A stretch of 64,000 nt of DNA from Syngnathus acus (Eukaryota; Chordata; Actinopteri; Syngnathiformes; Syngnathidae), in NCBI RefSeq assembly GCF_901709675.1, contig NC_051092.1, forward strand, positions 11,426,491 to 11,490,490. The letters run 5' to 3'. A program made the position numbers and the translations under genes. The notes beneath the pieces are model-generated. The model had not been told where the DNA came from, searched no databases, and saw nothing but the letters and a program-made list of their open reading frames with translations. Shown here piece by piece: positions 1-11,000 of the stretch (its first letter is position 1; every line of letters starts with the position of its first letter).

Positions 1-1
1 C

Positions 2-2871
2 ACCATAAGGAATCAGTTGGATGTAACAAGTCCCCCAAGATCGAGTTCAACCTCCAACTTTCTTCATCACAGTCTTCACACAACAATTTCACCTGAAGCC
101 ACAGAAAGCAGCAGCAGCAGGTGGCCAAGCACCAACACCGGCTTGAAGCACCGACCAGGCCTGAAAACCAAGACGGCGGGAAAGCATACACCTGGAATGA
201 AGCCTGATGCAAACGACAAGCCAAAGGACTTCAAGCATGACCGTAAAGTGGACATTAAAATCAAACAAAAAACAGCTCCACAAAAAAACAAAGCAGAGAT
301 TAAATTGAAACCTGGCAACGACACTAAAAGGTTTCACGTTCAAAGAGCTGATAACAGGACAAGTGATCCTCACGGCAAAACCCAAAAACCCAAACATGGT
401 CAAGACAGGACGACTAATCTGCTGCAGGTAGCAACTGATCAACACGGACGATCTGCAACCAACGCAGAACCCAAATCAGAGCAAATCCCAACTTTAAATA
501 AAAATGTCAAACCTAACAAAAGACCTGTTCCTGTTAAAACCAGTAAAACTGACCAGAAGCCAAAACCTGACAAAAAGTTAAAAACTAATACAACAGACAA
601 ATTTGATCAAAATAAAGCAAAGCAACACTTCCCACCAGATTCTAAAAAAAGACAAAAACTGAAGGAAATTCATTCTAATTCTACGGGGAACTCTGAGTCA
701 GAAACCACATTTACAGCTAATCCCAATCGAAGACTGGAGTCGAGCCAGAAAATACCCATTATTAACAGAAAGGCCAAAGCTGGTCAAGTGCCGAAACTAA
801 ACCAAAAGCAGTCCCAGGCTGCAAGAGACCAAAATGGTAAAGCTAACTTGAAGCCTACAGCCAACCAAGTCCGTCTTGATCCTGACCGTCAATCTGTGTC
901 GACTCAAAGTCCTGGTGAGGAGTCCGATAACAAATCTCAACTCAGGTCTCTCTCAAGTGACAGACCACCAACCAGATTGATGCCGGAGCCAGGAGCAACA
1001 CCAACTGAACCAAATCAGAACACCACAACCCCCAAACCTCAGCAATGGATTAGGACAACAACCAGTAATTTCCATAATGCTCACGTTCCACCTACTCCTA
1101 GTCCCGTTTCACAAACGGCTGTGGTGACGCATTCCCAAGCAGACACAAAGTCCAAACCCAGCACAACAAAACCCATCACTCCAAAAACCTTCAAGGGCCT
1201 AAGCAGGCTCCCGGTGGGACTAAACAGCGAGGGGGTGTCTGATCTGAGGCCACAATCAACAGGGAAACCTTCATCAATTCCAAAATCAACACAACCAATC
1301 GTGACTCACAGTGTTATTCCGAGCACTAATCCAGGCTCCACAAAGACAAATCTGCATGCTCGAGCTGATGCAGCAGACCTGCAGAAGACGATCCAACCCC
1401 TTTCCCCTACTGTCCAGACCACCACCAGCTCTGACTTCAGCTCAACAACTACTACTACTACTACTCACCCCGAGGCCCGGCCGGTTGCTGAATCGTCGAC
1501 GTCAAGCGCTCGCGAGCTGCGTGTGAAAATCAAGCAGGTGGCTGCCGCGTTCTTCAACGGCAGCCAATTGGGCCCAAATGGAAGGCATTCGAAAGATTTG
1601 CCAGAACGGAATGAGGGGGAGAGCAGGCCAGCCAGCGGGTCAATGGTGCTGATACCATCTGAAGGTCAGAGATACAAATTTTCAAGTCATACCATCTGCT
1701 TAGATTCACATTAGTGTGTATCCCAAACCAAAAAATAAAGTATTTATGTATATTCTGTAAGATTAAAAGCAAGCATCTATTCAATGAATCACATGTACAT
1801 ATTGTTTTTAGATTGCTACAGCCCAGCTTTATGTTGGAGGTAATACATTTTTGGAATTTTGAATTCATTGTAGAATTCGGAATGACCTATGACCCTGTAG
1901 CTCTCGAGAGAATATCGGCATCTGCACTGAGCAGCACCAAAAGCCCAACTCCACATTCAGAACCCCCCAAAAAAATCGGACAATCTTTAAAGCAGTTTTG
2001 ACTTTAGGATCAGTTGTGTACTTTCCTAAATGAGGCTTTTTGCTTCTGGGAGGTAATCATCTTTAGTCATCACTGCGGTATGAATACAAAATGAAGACCC
2101 CTGCCAATAAAAGACAAGCTTGTGATTGGTGGTGCCATCAAATGTTCCTCAGGTGCAGTTTCTGCGTTGAGGAGGGACTGCTCAGACCACCAAGTCAGAG
2201 GGCGGGCTATGAAAAGTGGCATCTACCGCGTGACTCCGGACCTCCATACCGGCAGAAGTTTTCCAGTCTTGTGTGACATGGAGGTACAGGGTGGAGGATG
2301 GACCCTCCTGCAGCTCCGACAAGACGGCAGCGTCAGCTTCAACCGCACCTGGGCCGAGTACCGATCGGGCTTTGGGAAGCTACTGAGCGGAGGGGAGTTC
2401 TGGTTGGGGAATGAATATATCCACCTCTTGACCCGGGGCCGGGACATGACACTGCGGGTGGAGCTGCAAGACCTCTCTGGGGTGGCAAGGTATGCAGAGT
2501 ACGAGCACTTTAGAGTGGCGAGCGAAAGGATGCGCTACAGGCTGACAGTGGGGGGTTATTCCGGAACAGCGGGAGATGCGCTTCGCTTCAGCTCCACCTA
2601 CGACCACAACAATCAGGCCTTTACCACCCCAGACCGGGACAATGATCGCTACCCATCTGGGAACTGTGGGGCTTACTACAGCTCCGGTTGGTGGTTTGAT
2701 GCATGTATGGCAGCAAATCTCAATGGAAGGTACTACTTTAGGAAGTACAAAGGGGTACGTGATGGGATATATTGGGGAGCCTGGCACAATATCTCCACTG
2801 AGTACTACCTCACAAATGAAAGGCATTCTTTTAAAACAGTCAAGATGATGATTCGGCCAAAGGGATTTTGA
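2..2871 (+). CDS. fgl2-like: Fibroleukin (FGL2)-like protein, 5' end outside window
   Basis: Two exons are visible: 2-1664 (open from the window edge) and 2153-2871. They are joined by a phase-1 intron (donor GTCAGA at 1665, acceptor TTCCTCAG ending at 2152) that rebuilds a Gly codon. 793 residues are seen. The last ~230 form a fibrinogen C-terminal domain starting at DCSD, with four Cys for two disulphides and a calcium-site segment around DNDRYPSGNCG followed by SGWWFDAC. Family knowledge: FGL2 also has a two-exon layout, and the run from AGDALRF to the end resembles FGL2 more than angiopoietins. FGL2 is a secreted immunoregulatory protein. The odd part is the upstream ~550 residues: rich in Lys, Pro, Thr and Gln, free of Cys and without obvious heptads, ending in a poly-Thr run (ACT repeat near 1445-1465). 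FGL2 normally has a short coiled-coil there. The start and signal peptide lie outside, so orthology is not certain. Confidence 0.8.
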
Positions 2872-3155
2872 TCATAAATGTATGATTGTTATGCACTACT
2901 TGAAAATAAGTTCTGGATATTGGATGAAATGGAAGGATGGACCCCCAAAAACAGTTCAGCTAGCATTCAAACATTTACAAGTAAATTAATTAGCTTTTTA
3001 GGCTCATCTTGAAAGGTCTACCAAAAGCTCAACAGTCAGAACTTTTTTTTTGAGTAATGTATCAATCTCGACAACTGTCATTTTGCACTCTTTTATATTA
3101 ACTCAAGGCAAAAATAGTACTCAAGCACAAACCTGCTGGCCTCTTTGGCGCACTG

Positions 3156-3169
3156 CTGCCGCCTAGTGG
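3156..3169 (-). promoter_or_regulatory. CTCF-like motif
   Basis: The plus strand reads CTGCCGCCTAGTGG. Its reverse complement fits the vertebrate CTCF core CCASYAGRKGGCRS at 13 of 14 positions. This is a motif match only; binding is inferred. A second, oppositely oriented match is at 5124-5137. Confidence 0.35.
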
Positions 3170-3696
3170 AAAACCTTATTTCTACAGTAAATTGTGTGCT
3201 GACGTAAAGGGAGCCCTCGGTTTAAATGGACTCAATGGAGTATAAATAAAAAAGAAAAATATTGAGTATGGTGGCAACTGAGCGTGAACCGAGCATGTGA
3301 TAATTGAGGGTGTAGTTAATGTTGTTTACAGATAATATGCCTTCCATTCATTGTGGCTCTTTTATATTCAAACCAAAGTGCAATTTATTGTAACTAGTTA
3401 TTTTCTTCTATTGATGCTTGAAAATATTTAAAAGGTAAATGGACTTAAACGTTTGTACTTTTCCTTCTATTAAAAAACCCTGCAAATTAAAGCGGAACAT
3501 AAATGAACGAAGTTTGGTTTTGTTCTTCGAATACTATGTGTTCGTTTAAAAAGGCAATTATTTTATTTTTAACTATAACAAGTGCTATGGACTCCTTTTC
3601 GTGGTTCTTCATAATAAGCACATTCAATAAACACAGAGAGAAACCCATTTTGACATCAGCATCAATATTTCGGTGCAGACATGCAATAATAAACAC

Positions 3697-3724
3697 TGGT
3701 CGCCAGCCAATCGCAGGGCGCATA
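3697..3724 (-). repeat. Fragment of common teleost tRNA-derived repeat
   Basis: The words GGTCGCCAGCCAATCGCAGG mark the conserved part of an interspersed repeat found in very many copies in teleost genomes. Only this short piece is recognisable. Other pieces of the same family lie at 20423-20529, 22416-22447, 25595-25655, 28663-28709, 39811-39949 and 42925-43025. Confidence 0.55.
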
Positions 3725-3900
3725 CATCGTTATCGTATTTACTATCTACATGTAGTTAACATTAAGAAACTCGCGCTTCTGTCTACCTACATAATTAAAT
3801 AACTTTGTAGATAGATAGTTGCGGAAATAGCTACCGACCTATCTAGCCAAATCGTCACCTACCGGTTTAGCAACCTAGCAAGCTATGCGGCTAGCGCCAC

Positions 3901-3958
3901 GCGGAAGTCTGCTTACGTCATCAGTAAGTATTCAACTTGACAGTTGTTGTTGCCAATG
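3901..3958 (+). promoter_or_regulatory. FAM185A proximal promoter elements
   Basis: Just upstream of the FAM185A start are an ETS/GABP-type CGGAAGT at 3902-3908, a CRE-like TTACGTCA at 3913-3920 and a CCAAT box at 3953-3957. No TATA box is seen. ETS, CRE and CCAAT together are usual for a broadly expressed housekeeping promoter. The regulators are inferred from motif shape only. Confidence 0.45.
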
Positions 3959-4013
3959 GCAGCCTCTGTCAACTGAGAATGTCTGACAACCGTAAATGTA
4001 TAAATTAAAGACC

Positions 4014-6829
4014 ATGCTGTTGTGGAGCACGCCAGCTTTGCGGGTCGGCCTCGGACTCTTTCGGACCGCCAACTGCCTTCGGACCCCCCGGCGTTGTCCT
4101 CGCCAACAGCGGTCTCTCTTCACGTCTTTTGGTGGCAAGTTAGCCAGAGAGGACATCGATGGCGAGGCGAGCCAGCGTCCACCGCTGCGGGAGTGGAGTT
4201 TGGAGGTCAGCCCCTTCAGCACGGTGCGGACACGCCTGGGTTGCAGCATCTCCGTCCGGGCCCTGGACCCGCACGCGTTTCCCGACGCAGACCGAGCTTT
4301 CGTCGTGCTCCACGGAGGGGTGCAGGGGAAGAACTTGGACGACTTCTGTGTCCACTACGATGGCAACGGAAAGGAGCTACTTATCTCCACCGAGAGGGCT
4401 GACACCAGCTTATCTGTCCATTTGTCTGTACCCATAAAGAGCAGTGAGTTCACAATTCAACAATGTACAATTAAATGCAAATGTTTTGCACTTATTAAAA
4501 AATGCAGCGTATTACGTGAAAAGTTAAAAAAAAAAAAACTCTGCACTGTACCCGAAAAGCAAATGATGACTTCTGTGTTGGTGTAGGTTACTTCTAGATT
4601 AAGACACGTGTTGATTTGTCTCAGTTTCAAATTGTGTGCGTGTGTCACAGATCTCTTCATAAGCACCTACGCCGACGGCAACGTGCAGGTGAAGAACATG
4701 GAGTGTGACATCTGTAAGGTGCACACAGAGAAAGGCGACTGCTCACTGCATTCAGTCAAGGTCAGTCAGCGAGGGCACAGCACACTCACTGGGGACACTT
4801 TATTAGGTGTACCTGCAAAAACCAATAGAACCCATAACACTTCTTACTAAAGTTGTGGATTGTACCTCAGGGCCATCTGGTGGAGGTGCACTCAGGTGGC
4901 GATGTCACAGGTGAGGGTACCATCCATGGCAATGTAGACATCAGCACCTTTGGCAAGGGTGTAAGTATCACACAGCACAGATTCATTTGAGTAAAATTTT
5001 AATTTTGTTTTACGAAATTGTGTTCATTTACTTCCAACAGTCTATTCTCTTCAATTTCATAGTTTCTCTTGGTTTCTCTGCTCCCAGCACATGTATGTCA
5101 TAATCATCCCTGGAAATAACCGAACACTAGGGGGCAGCAGTAGCCTTCAAATCTACACGACTACACACTGTTTCTCTTTGCCTGTGTTGTGCATGTGGTC
5201 TCCAGGCAGTGCGTGTCAAGAAGCTGCAGGGCACCAAGATGAAGGTCTCCACAGAGCATGGCGCCCTGGCGGTCAAGGCCATCTATGCTGAATCGAGCTG
5301 TATCTCTTCCTGCACGGGGAAGGTGGAACTGGGACTTTTGCACGGTGATCTGAACACTTTGGGGTGTCTGACTGGGTGATTGGGTCCTATTATGACTGAT
5401 GCCTTGACTTACAAATTAAGGGTATTCAGAGTTATGAGCTGTTGCTTGGGAGAATTGTTGGCTTGTTTGTTTGCTTCAGTCATTCACCCAAAATGGCTGA
5501 CTTTCTCTGCTACTTGGAGCATGGGTCCCCGTGACGTTTTTGTGTGACCAGTTATGAAAGATATGGCGACCCAATTTCATGTCAATTTGTGTCAGGGGGC
5601 TTATTTTTTTCTAATCTTCCAGAGACTGCTACCTGAATTTTGGGTTAGATTTTATTTGGTCTTTTTTAAACGTAACTTTCCAGTAAGAAATGATAAACAT
5701 TCTTCAATGAATAAGGAGGTGGCATCCCAACTGAGCATCAATGTAAAAGATTTTTGCATTGGATCTTATGAGCTATTGCAGGAAACAAATGTATGTTCCC
5801 TAATGTATTTGTTGGAAACTAGGAATGTAGTCTCTGTCAGAGCAGAGAAAAATAATGCGTCACCCATTCAGAATGTGAATCTCTGTTCCTGCGAGGCACA
5901 TCTTGGAAACAATTATCTTGTTTACTTGCACTATTGTCACAAAGCTGCACTGACTTTCTGCTCTAATCCGTCCAAAGGTGACGCCACTGTGAAGAACATG
6001 TCGGGCCATACACGCATAGGTAAACATGATCTGATGGCAGCATACGATGGAATGTCTTGAACTAGGGATCTAATGTGATTTTCTTTTTTTTTTTGCTTTT
6101 TGTAAGATGGCTCCAATGGCCTCTTGAAGGTTTCCTCTCAAAGTGGAGACATCGATGTGTATGTGGGAGATGGAGCCAGCTCGGAAGTACTCAGCCAGGA
6201 AGGTAGGAATATGCAAATTCATATATGCAAATGAACATGCAAATGCGGGATGTACTGTACCATGGAATGGGACCTGAACTCCATTTGTATACCAGAAGCA
6301 AGTGTTATGATAGTAAGGCAAATATGTGTAGCAGTGGTGTGCCTTGGGAGTCAAGCACTAGTACTTACTATTTAACTCTTTGTTTTTTTGGTACCCTATG
6401 TGTGGCGTGTGCCTCGAAAGGGCTGTAGCATTTCGTCTGTTTCTTACCGTAGGAGCAGTGTGCGTCCGCGTCCCATCTTCATTACGAGCTGAGGTGGAGC
6501 TCTGTGGATCCATGGTTGACGTCAACCATGATGTTACGTTGCACCAAGTCCAGGAGAACGTCACTCAAAACCAAACTCGAGTCACTGGTGAGAGCATAGT
6601 AGACATTTTTGTATTCTGTTACAAAGACAAAAACATTTTTACCAATGGAGGTCCCAGCTCATATAGTACACCGTGTGAACCAACCTTGACATTCTTTCAA
6701 TCTCCATCTCTCTCAGGATACATAAACTCCGATGGCCCAGTGGGGCAGCGGATCAGAGTAACCACGGAAAGAGGCTCGGTCAGTCTGAGGACACAAAGCT
6801 GGTTGCAGTCTCTGAAGCTGGGAGGCTGA
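4014..6829 (+). CDS. fam185a: FAM185A, mitochondrial-type DUF4097 protein
   Basis: Eight exons: 4014-4443, 4651-4760, 4871-4960, 5206-5344, 5978-6019, 6107-6202, 6453-6587, 6717-6829, giving 384 residues (human about 392). The start at 4014 is in an ACC-ATG context; an in-frame ATG at 3996 has a weak context. The first ~40 residues are rich in Arg, Ser and Leu with no acidic residue, like a mitochondrial presequence (inference). The rest has repeated Gly/Val beta-strand motifs, such as YADGNVQVKN, GTIHGNVD and SGDIDVYVG, typical of the DUF4097 beta-repeat fold. The ending QSWLQSLKL matches FAM185A closely. Its molecular function is not established. Exon 5 is only 42 bases. It faces FBXL13 tail to tail. 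Confidence 0.93.
5124..5137 (+). promoter_or_regulatory. CTCF-like motif in FAM185A intron 3
   Basis: ACACTAGGGGGCAG fits CCASYAGRKGGCRS at 13 of 14 positions. It points away from the match at 3156-3169 on the other strand. Motif evidence only. Confidence 0.35.
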
Positions 6830-6917
6830 AAAGTTACATTGTGCAACCGGAGTGCCACTCAGAGACAATTACACTTCACACATTGAATATCACTCATTAT
6901 CACTGTGAAGACCTGGA

Positions 6918-6923
6918 AATAAA
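6918..6923 (+). other. FAM185A polyadenylation signal
   Basis: AATAAA lies 89 bases after the FAM185A stop codon, at a usual distance for a short 3' UTR. Confidence 0.6.
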
Positions 6924-7129
6924 TACATTTGTGCAGTATTAAATTTTTATTTCATAATAATAATAAAAAAGGTTTTCATTCCAACAACATTGATTATTTT
7001 ACACTCAACAAGGAATAGTCTTCACAAGTCTTTGCATAGTTCAAAATGCATGATCTAAAGATGCCATTGCCTAACAATGGAATTTAAGCGCCATTTGGTT
7101 TGAGGTAATCTAACATAATTTAAAATACA

Positions 7130-7172
7130 TACACGCACACACAAATGCACACACACACACACGTACACACAA
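7130..7172. repeat. (CA)n microsatellite
   Basis: An interrupted run of CA dinucleotides lies between FAM185A and FBXL13. Confidence 0.8.
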
Positions 7173-7442
7173 TTTATATAGCAGAAAATGACCTCTGGCA
7201 AGGTTATGTGCTGTATGCTGCTCTCGCAAACAGAGGTACTGGTGGTAATTGTTGGAGGACGGCAGTAAGGCCTCGGCGGATTCCTTTCCTAGAATCCATT
7301 TACCGTTTTGGAGCTCTGCATTTTTTCCATTGTCTATCATTACTGTCGAATGAAAAGCTGACTAATTAAGTTCAAATCTCCAATGAGCAGCTTTAATTTG
7401 TTTTTTTTTCATTTTAATTTTTCAATGATTATATCAGGTTGA

Positions 7443-7513
7443 AAGTGGCTAGCTCAATTGGTAGAGCATGAGACTTAATCGCCGGGTTGTAGGTTCGAGT
7501 CCCACGTTGTGCC
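7443..7513 (+). pseudogene. tRNA-Lys-derived copy 1, decayed
   Basis: The D-arm block GGCTAGCTCAATTGGTAGAG and the T-arm block GGTTCGAGTCCCAC are almost those of a vertebrate tRNA-Lys(CUU). The anticodon loop is broken: the usual GACTCTTAATC is GACTTAATC, two bases short, removing the CUU anticodon. The acceptor stem no longer pairs well. It is read as a dead tRNA or the head of a tRNA-derived SINE, not an active gene. The flank CTTGTGAGATTATCTGGTTT after it also follows copy 2. Confidence 0.7.
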
Positions 7514-7553
7514 AGATTCAATCACTTGTGAGATTATCTGGTTTTTATTTTGA

Positions 7554-7625
7554 TTTCAGATACTTCAATTGATAGACAAGACTCTTAATCTCAGGGTCAT
7601 GGATTCAACTCCCGTGTTGTTTAAT
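7554..7625 (+). pseudogene. tRNA-Lys-derived copy 2, decayed
   Basis: The anticodon arm GACTCTTAATCTCAGGGTC keeps the CUU anticodon of tRNA-Lys, and TGGATTCAACTCCC is a mutated T-arm. The D-arm and acceptor stem are degraded. It is followed by TCTTGTGAGATTATCTGGTTT, as is copy 1 at 7443-7513, so the two are tandem copies with a shared 3' flank. Transcription is unlikely because box A is damaged. Confidence 0.65.
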
Positions 7626-7887
7626 CTCTTGTGAGATTATCTGGTTTGCTGTCATTTGTTTTCTGCTTTGATTCAATGTCCAATGAACATCTAATTCATT
7701 CTCAAATCACTAATCCATATCAAAATCTTCCCTCATTTTCCTTATCAATGAAAATTTGCTCCTCATGTTCTTTATTGTTCAGTGTTAATATCTAATTTTC
7801 CCGTTTCCCTGCATTGCCATAGGACATTTAAAATGTCTTTTTCTTTTATCCAACAGCAATGTTTTAATTCATTCAAAAGGGCATTTT

Positions 7888-7893
7888 TTTATT
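7888..7893 (-). other. FBXL13 polyadenylation signal
   Basis: TTTATT on the plus strand is AATAAA on the minus strand, 172 bases past the FBXL13 stop, at a usual distance. Confidence 0.5.
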
Positions 7894-8064
7894 TTTACCC
7901 TACCTGTACCTTAATAAAAAATAAAAAATAAATCAGGTTTCTATGGAAAAGCCAAATTACAAATATTTGGGCCTTGGCAGAGGTCTGAGCTCGACTGACT
8001 TCTACTCTAGTTTCACTGGAGCGATTTTCAAGCGCCATCGCATTCTCTGTGTGCACTGATTGCT

Positions 8065-11000
8065 TTATCGAAGCCACAATTTTGTTTGTTCGTTGCTGTA
8101 CTCCCAGTGATGGACATATGGCTGCAACCTCATGGCAGCGTTCCTGAAACACACACATATACGCATAAATATTCATTCTAACAAAAAGTTGTGCACAGCA
8201 GTCGTGGATTTTTCCGTTCAATTCCTTGTTTGAGTGAATGTGCATTGCAGGCTGATGCCTTTTTTTTCCCTTCAGTTCTTACTCTGAGATGCGGTTGCAG
8301 CCGTGCATAATGATTGACGAGAGTGGCGGGCAGAGCCTCTCGATGTATCTGACACTGCGATCAGTGAGGGGACAGCCGCTCACGTCCAGCTCTCGCAGGT
8401 ACTGTGCTGCGCCGTGTGAAAGGCACTGCATTCCCATGTCGGTTATCTGTGTGTGTGTGTGGGGGGGGACCCAGTAAAATCCCATAAATATCTCTAAGAG
8501 CCATGTCCAAAATTCAATAGCAAGTTGATTTGTGAAGGCTCTAATATCATGGCTGTTGAGCGTGTATACAGAATACCTTTGGACAGCCTGCTACCCGCAG
8601 TGTGAACAGACCCCTGCAGTAAAAGGAAAAAGCTTTGATGGCCAGATCGGACAGTTCCAAGCAGCCAGACACGTCTACGTACTCCAGATCCGTCAAGTAC
8701 TTGCACAAATTCTAGTCCAGAGAAAACAAAAAGAGAAGCAATAAATCGTGAGCTATTGAACATGCTCATCCAAACATAACAACTGTCTGCAACTATTGGA
8801 ATGATTCGAGGTTGGTAACTTTTTTTCTTATGTAAGGATGGAAAATAGTTGGTAGGTGATGAGATACTTAGCGTTTTGTAGTCATGTCGGTAGATAGGCA
8901 GGTGAGCAGATGTGAAGGAATTTACAATATGTTGCTAGACCAATGCTTTGTACCTCCATACCAACGTCTGTAATGTTGATACATTCGGCAAGAATTAACT
9001 TTTTCAAGGGAACCTCTTCGAGAGCAGCCAAGCCCTAAAAAAAAATGAAATAACACAGTAAATACAGCTACAAAATCTGCACCACTTTTGTGGAGGTAAT
9101 CAGCATGCAAACAAGTACTGTACGTCGTCTTGAATGTTACAGCCGCTGACGTCCAGAGAGGTGATGGAGCTGCCCATCAGAGACTCCAGAGCGACGTCGG
9201 TGAGCTGCTCGCAGTAGCTCAGGTTCAGATGGGATAGCTTGGTAAATCTTGTGAAACCATGACAAAACAACATGAGTCGTGTGTGATGGTGAGAAAATGC
9301 GTTTGAGAGTTAATTGTACCTGTGACCAAAATCGCTGATGGCTGCATCAGTGATCTGACAGCAGTGACTGACATTCAGCTCTCGTAATTTGCTGGCCGAG
9401 GGGCTTTCGGCCAGAGTAAAAAGCCCCTTATCGGTCACTCTGAAATGAGACGCACATGCAGTCAAACTTGTGTCATCATCAACTAATCAGTGGTTCGCAA
9501 AATGTGGTGAAATAATTTCAATATCTTGGATGCATGGATACTGTACAAGTACTTCTCTACTGTCATGGGACCCCAAAAGTTTGGGAAGCCTCAATATACT
9601 GCATGACATGCGGGGCGACACACGCACTTGTTACAGAGCGAGATGTCCAGATATTGCAGATTGCGGAGAGAGGACACCGCCTTGAGGGAGTTGTCACCCA
9701 TCTTGTGGCATTCGACGATGTGCAGCCTGCGGAGGCCTCGTGAGCTGTTGCAGAGCACCTTCCAGCTCACGTGGCTCACGCGGTTGTTACCTGGACACGG
9801 AACAAAACTGTTTTCAGTTAAGAGCATTTTTAGATATGGCCAGCTCCTTTGAGCATTTCTTCGATATCCGATTCCATGCACGAGGACACTAGTTGTACAC
9901 TATTTTAAGGATCATTCAGTAACATTTTTCTTACTACTATGTATGTGATCTGCTATTTTTTATACAAATTTAAACAACTAGTATGCATAAATGTCATACA
10001 GTAGTTTTACTAGAAAATTGAATTGTTTTACTAGTGAGGACAATGCGCGTACTCGTATACAAGTATATCAAGGATATGTAAGAAATGCTCAAACAACTTT
10101 CCAGGAGGGTTGGCGGACTTCACCCTCCAAGCTGAAACTCTTCAGTTTGTTGACTTCCGCGATGGCTTTGATGCCGGTGTCGGAGATTTGCCACGCATCC
10201 AGCAGAGAGATGGAGGAGACATTATGGCAGTTGGCCATCAGGGCCTGTACGGGACACATCGGACTATGCATGCCAAGGGTTTCAAAATTTCCAGTAAATT
10301 CTAGTAGGAAAGTTAAGAATTTTGAACATATTCCAAATTGGCAACTTTCCATGGGAATTTACCGGGAATTGATGGAAAAAATGTCGTATGCTAGCATTAT
10401 TGCAAAATAGTACAATTCTAATGTAATAAAAAAAGCACTACATTTGTATGGATGTATTTGTAAAATAAGTTATTAAAAGCCAACCCATAGTTTTGTTTTG
10501 TCAGGTTGTACTCATAAATTCCTGTTAATTCCCACGTCAAAGTTTCCAACTTTGAAAATTCACAGAATTTTGCAAACCTACATAGAACACATGCTTGTAG
10601 TTGATTTCTTCAGACAAAAGTATTGGGACACCTTGACATTCCACACTTTCAGTTCCAGCTCATCCCAGCGGTTCTTGAGGCAGTTGGAGTCAGGGCTCCA
10701 TTCAAGTTCTTCTATACCAAGTAGAGAGAATACGACTGTGAGTTTTGCTGTCTGCTCTGGATGTGATGCTCCTACATAGTATGTGTTAACTCTAACCCTA
10801 AACCAAGTAGCAGATTTTTCTAGGTTTATACTTACCATAACATTCCGCATTATAATTTAACATTACGATAACAGACTTTTGTAAGACAAAGGTTTTGTGT
10901 TATGTGTCAGTTTTACAGTAAACCATAACTCAGACTGACAAATTAAACGCTTGAAGCAAGCAATGCGTATTATTTGGAGGACTTAGTATGTGAGCAAGTG

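Larger units (their letters stand above)
2872..4013. other. Intergenic: FGL2-like 3' end to FAM185A promoter
   Basis: There is no supported coding sequence. A polyadenylation signal AATAAA at 3245-3250 lies 374 bases after the FGL2-like stop and could end its 3' UTR. The stretch also holds a CTCF-like motif at 3156-3169, a fragment of the common teleost repeat at 3697-3724 and, near the right end, the FAM185A promoter elements. Confidence 0.6.

Noticed and set aside
1714-2001. 95-codon frame between the two FGL2-like exons
   Set aside because: It lies within the intron; the phase-1 splice 1664/2153 skips it and rebuilds a Gly codon.
2380-2826. 148-codon minus-strand frame opposite the fibrinogen domain
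   Set aside because: Shadow of the conserved coding exon on the other strand; no start context or homology.
5554-6060. 168-codon open frame in FAM185A intron 4
   Set aside because: It only contains the real 42-base exon 5 near its end; the rest has no family match and the exon borders are better explained by AG and GT splice sites.
7443-7625. Functional tRNA-Lys genes
   Set aside because: One copy lacks the anticodon and the other has a ruined D-arm and acceptor stem; neither can fold as a full cloverleaf.
8277-8284. In-frame GAG-TAA as the FBXL13 stop
   Set aside because: The TAA is part of a good donor (GA/GTAAGA). Splicing to 8143 gives an ending (ENAAMRLQPYV) that matches the known FBXL13 C-terminus.
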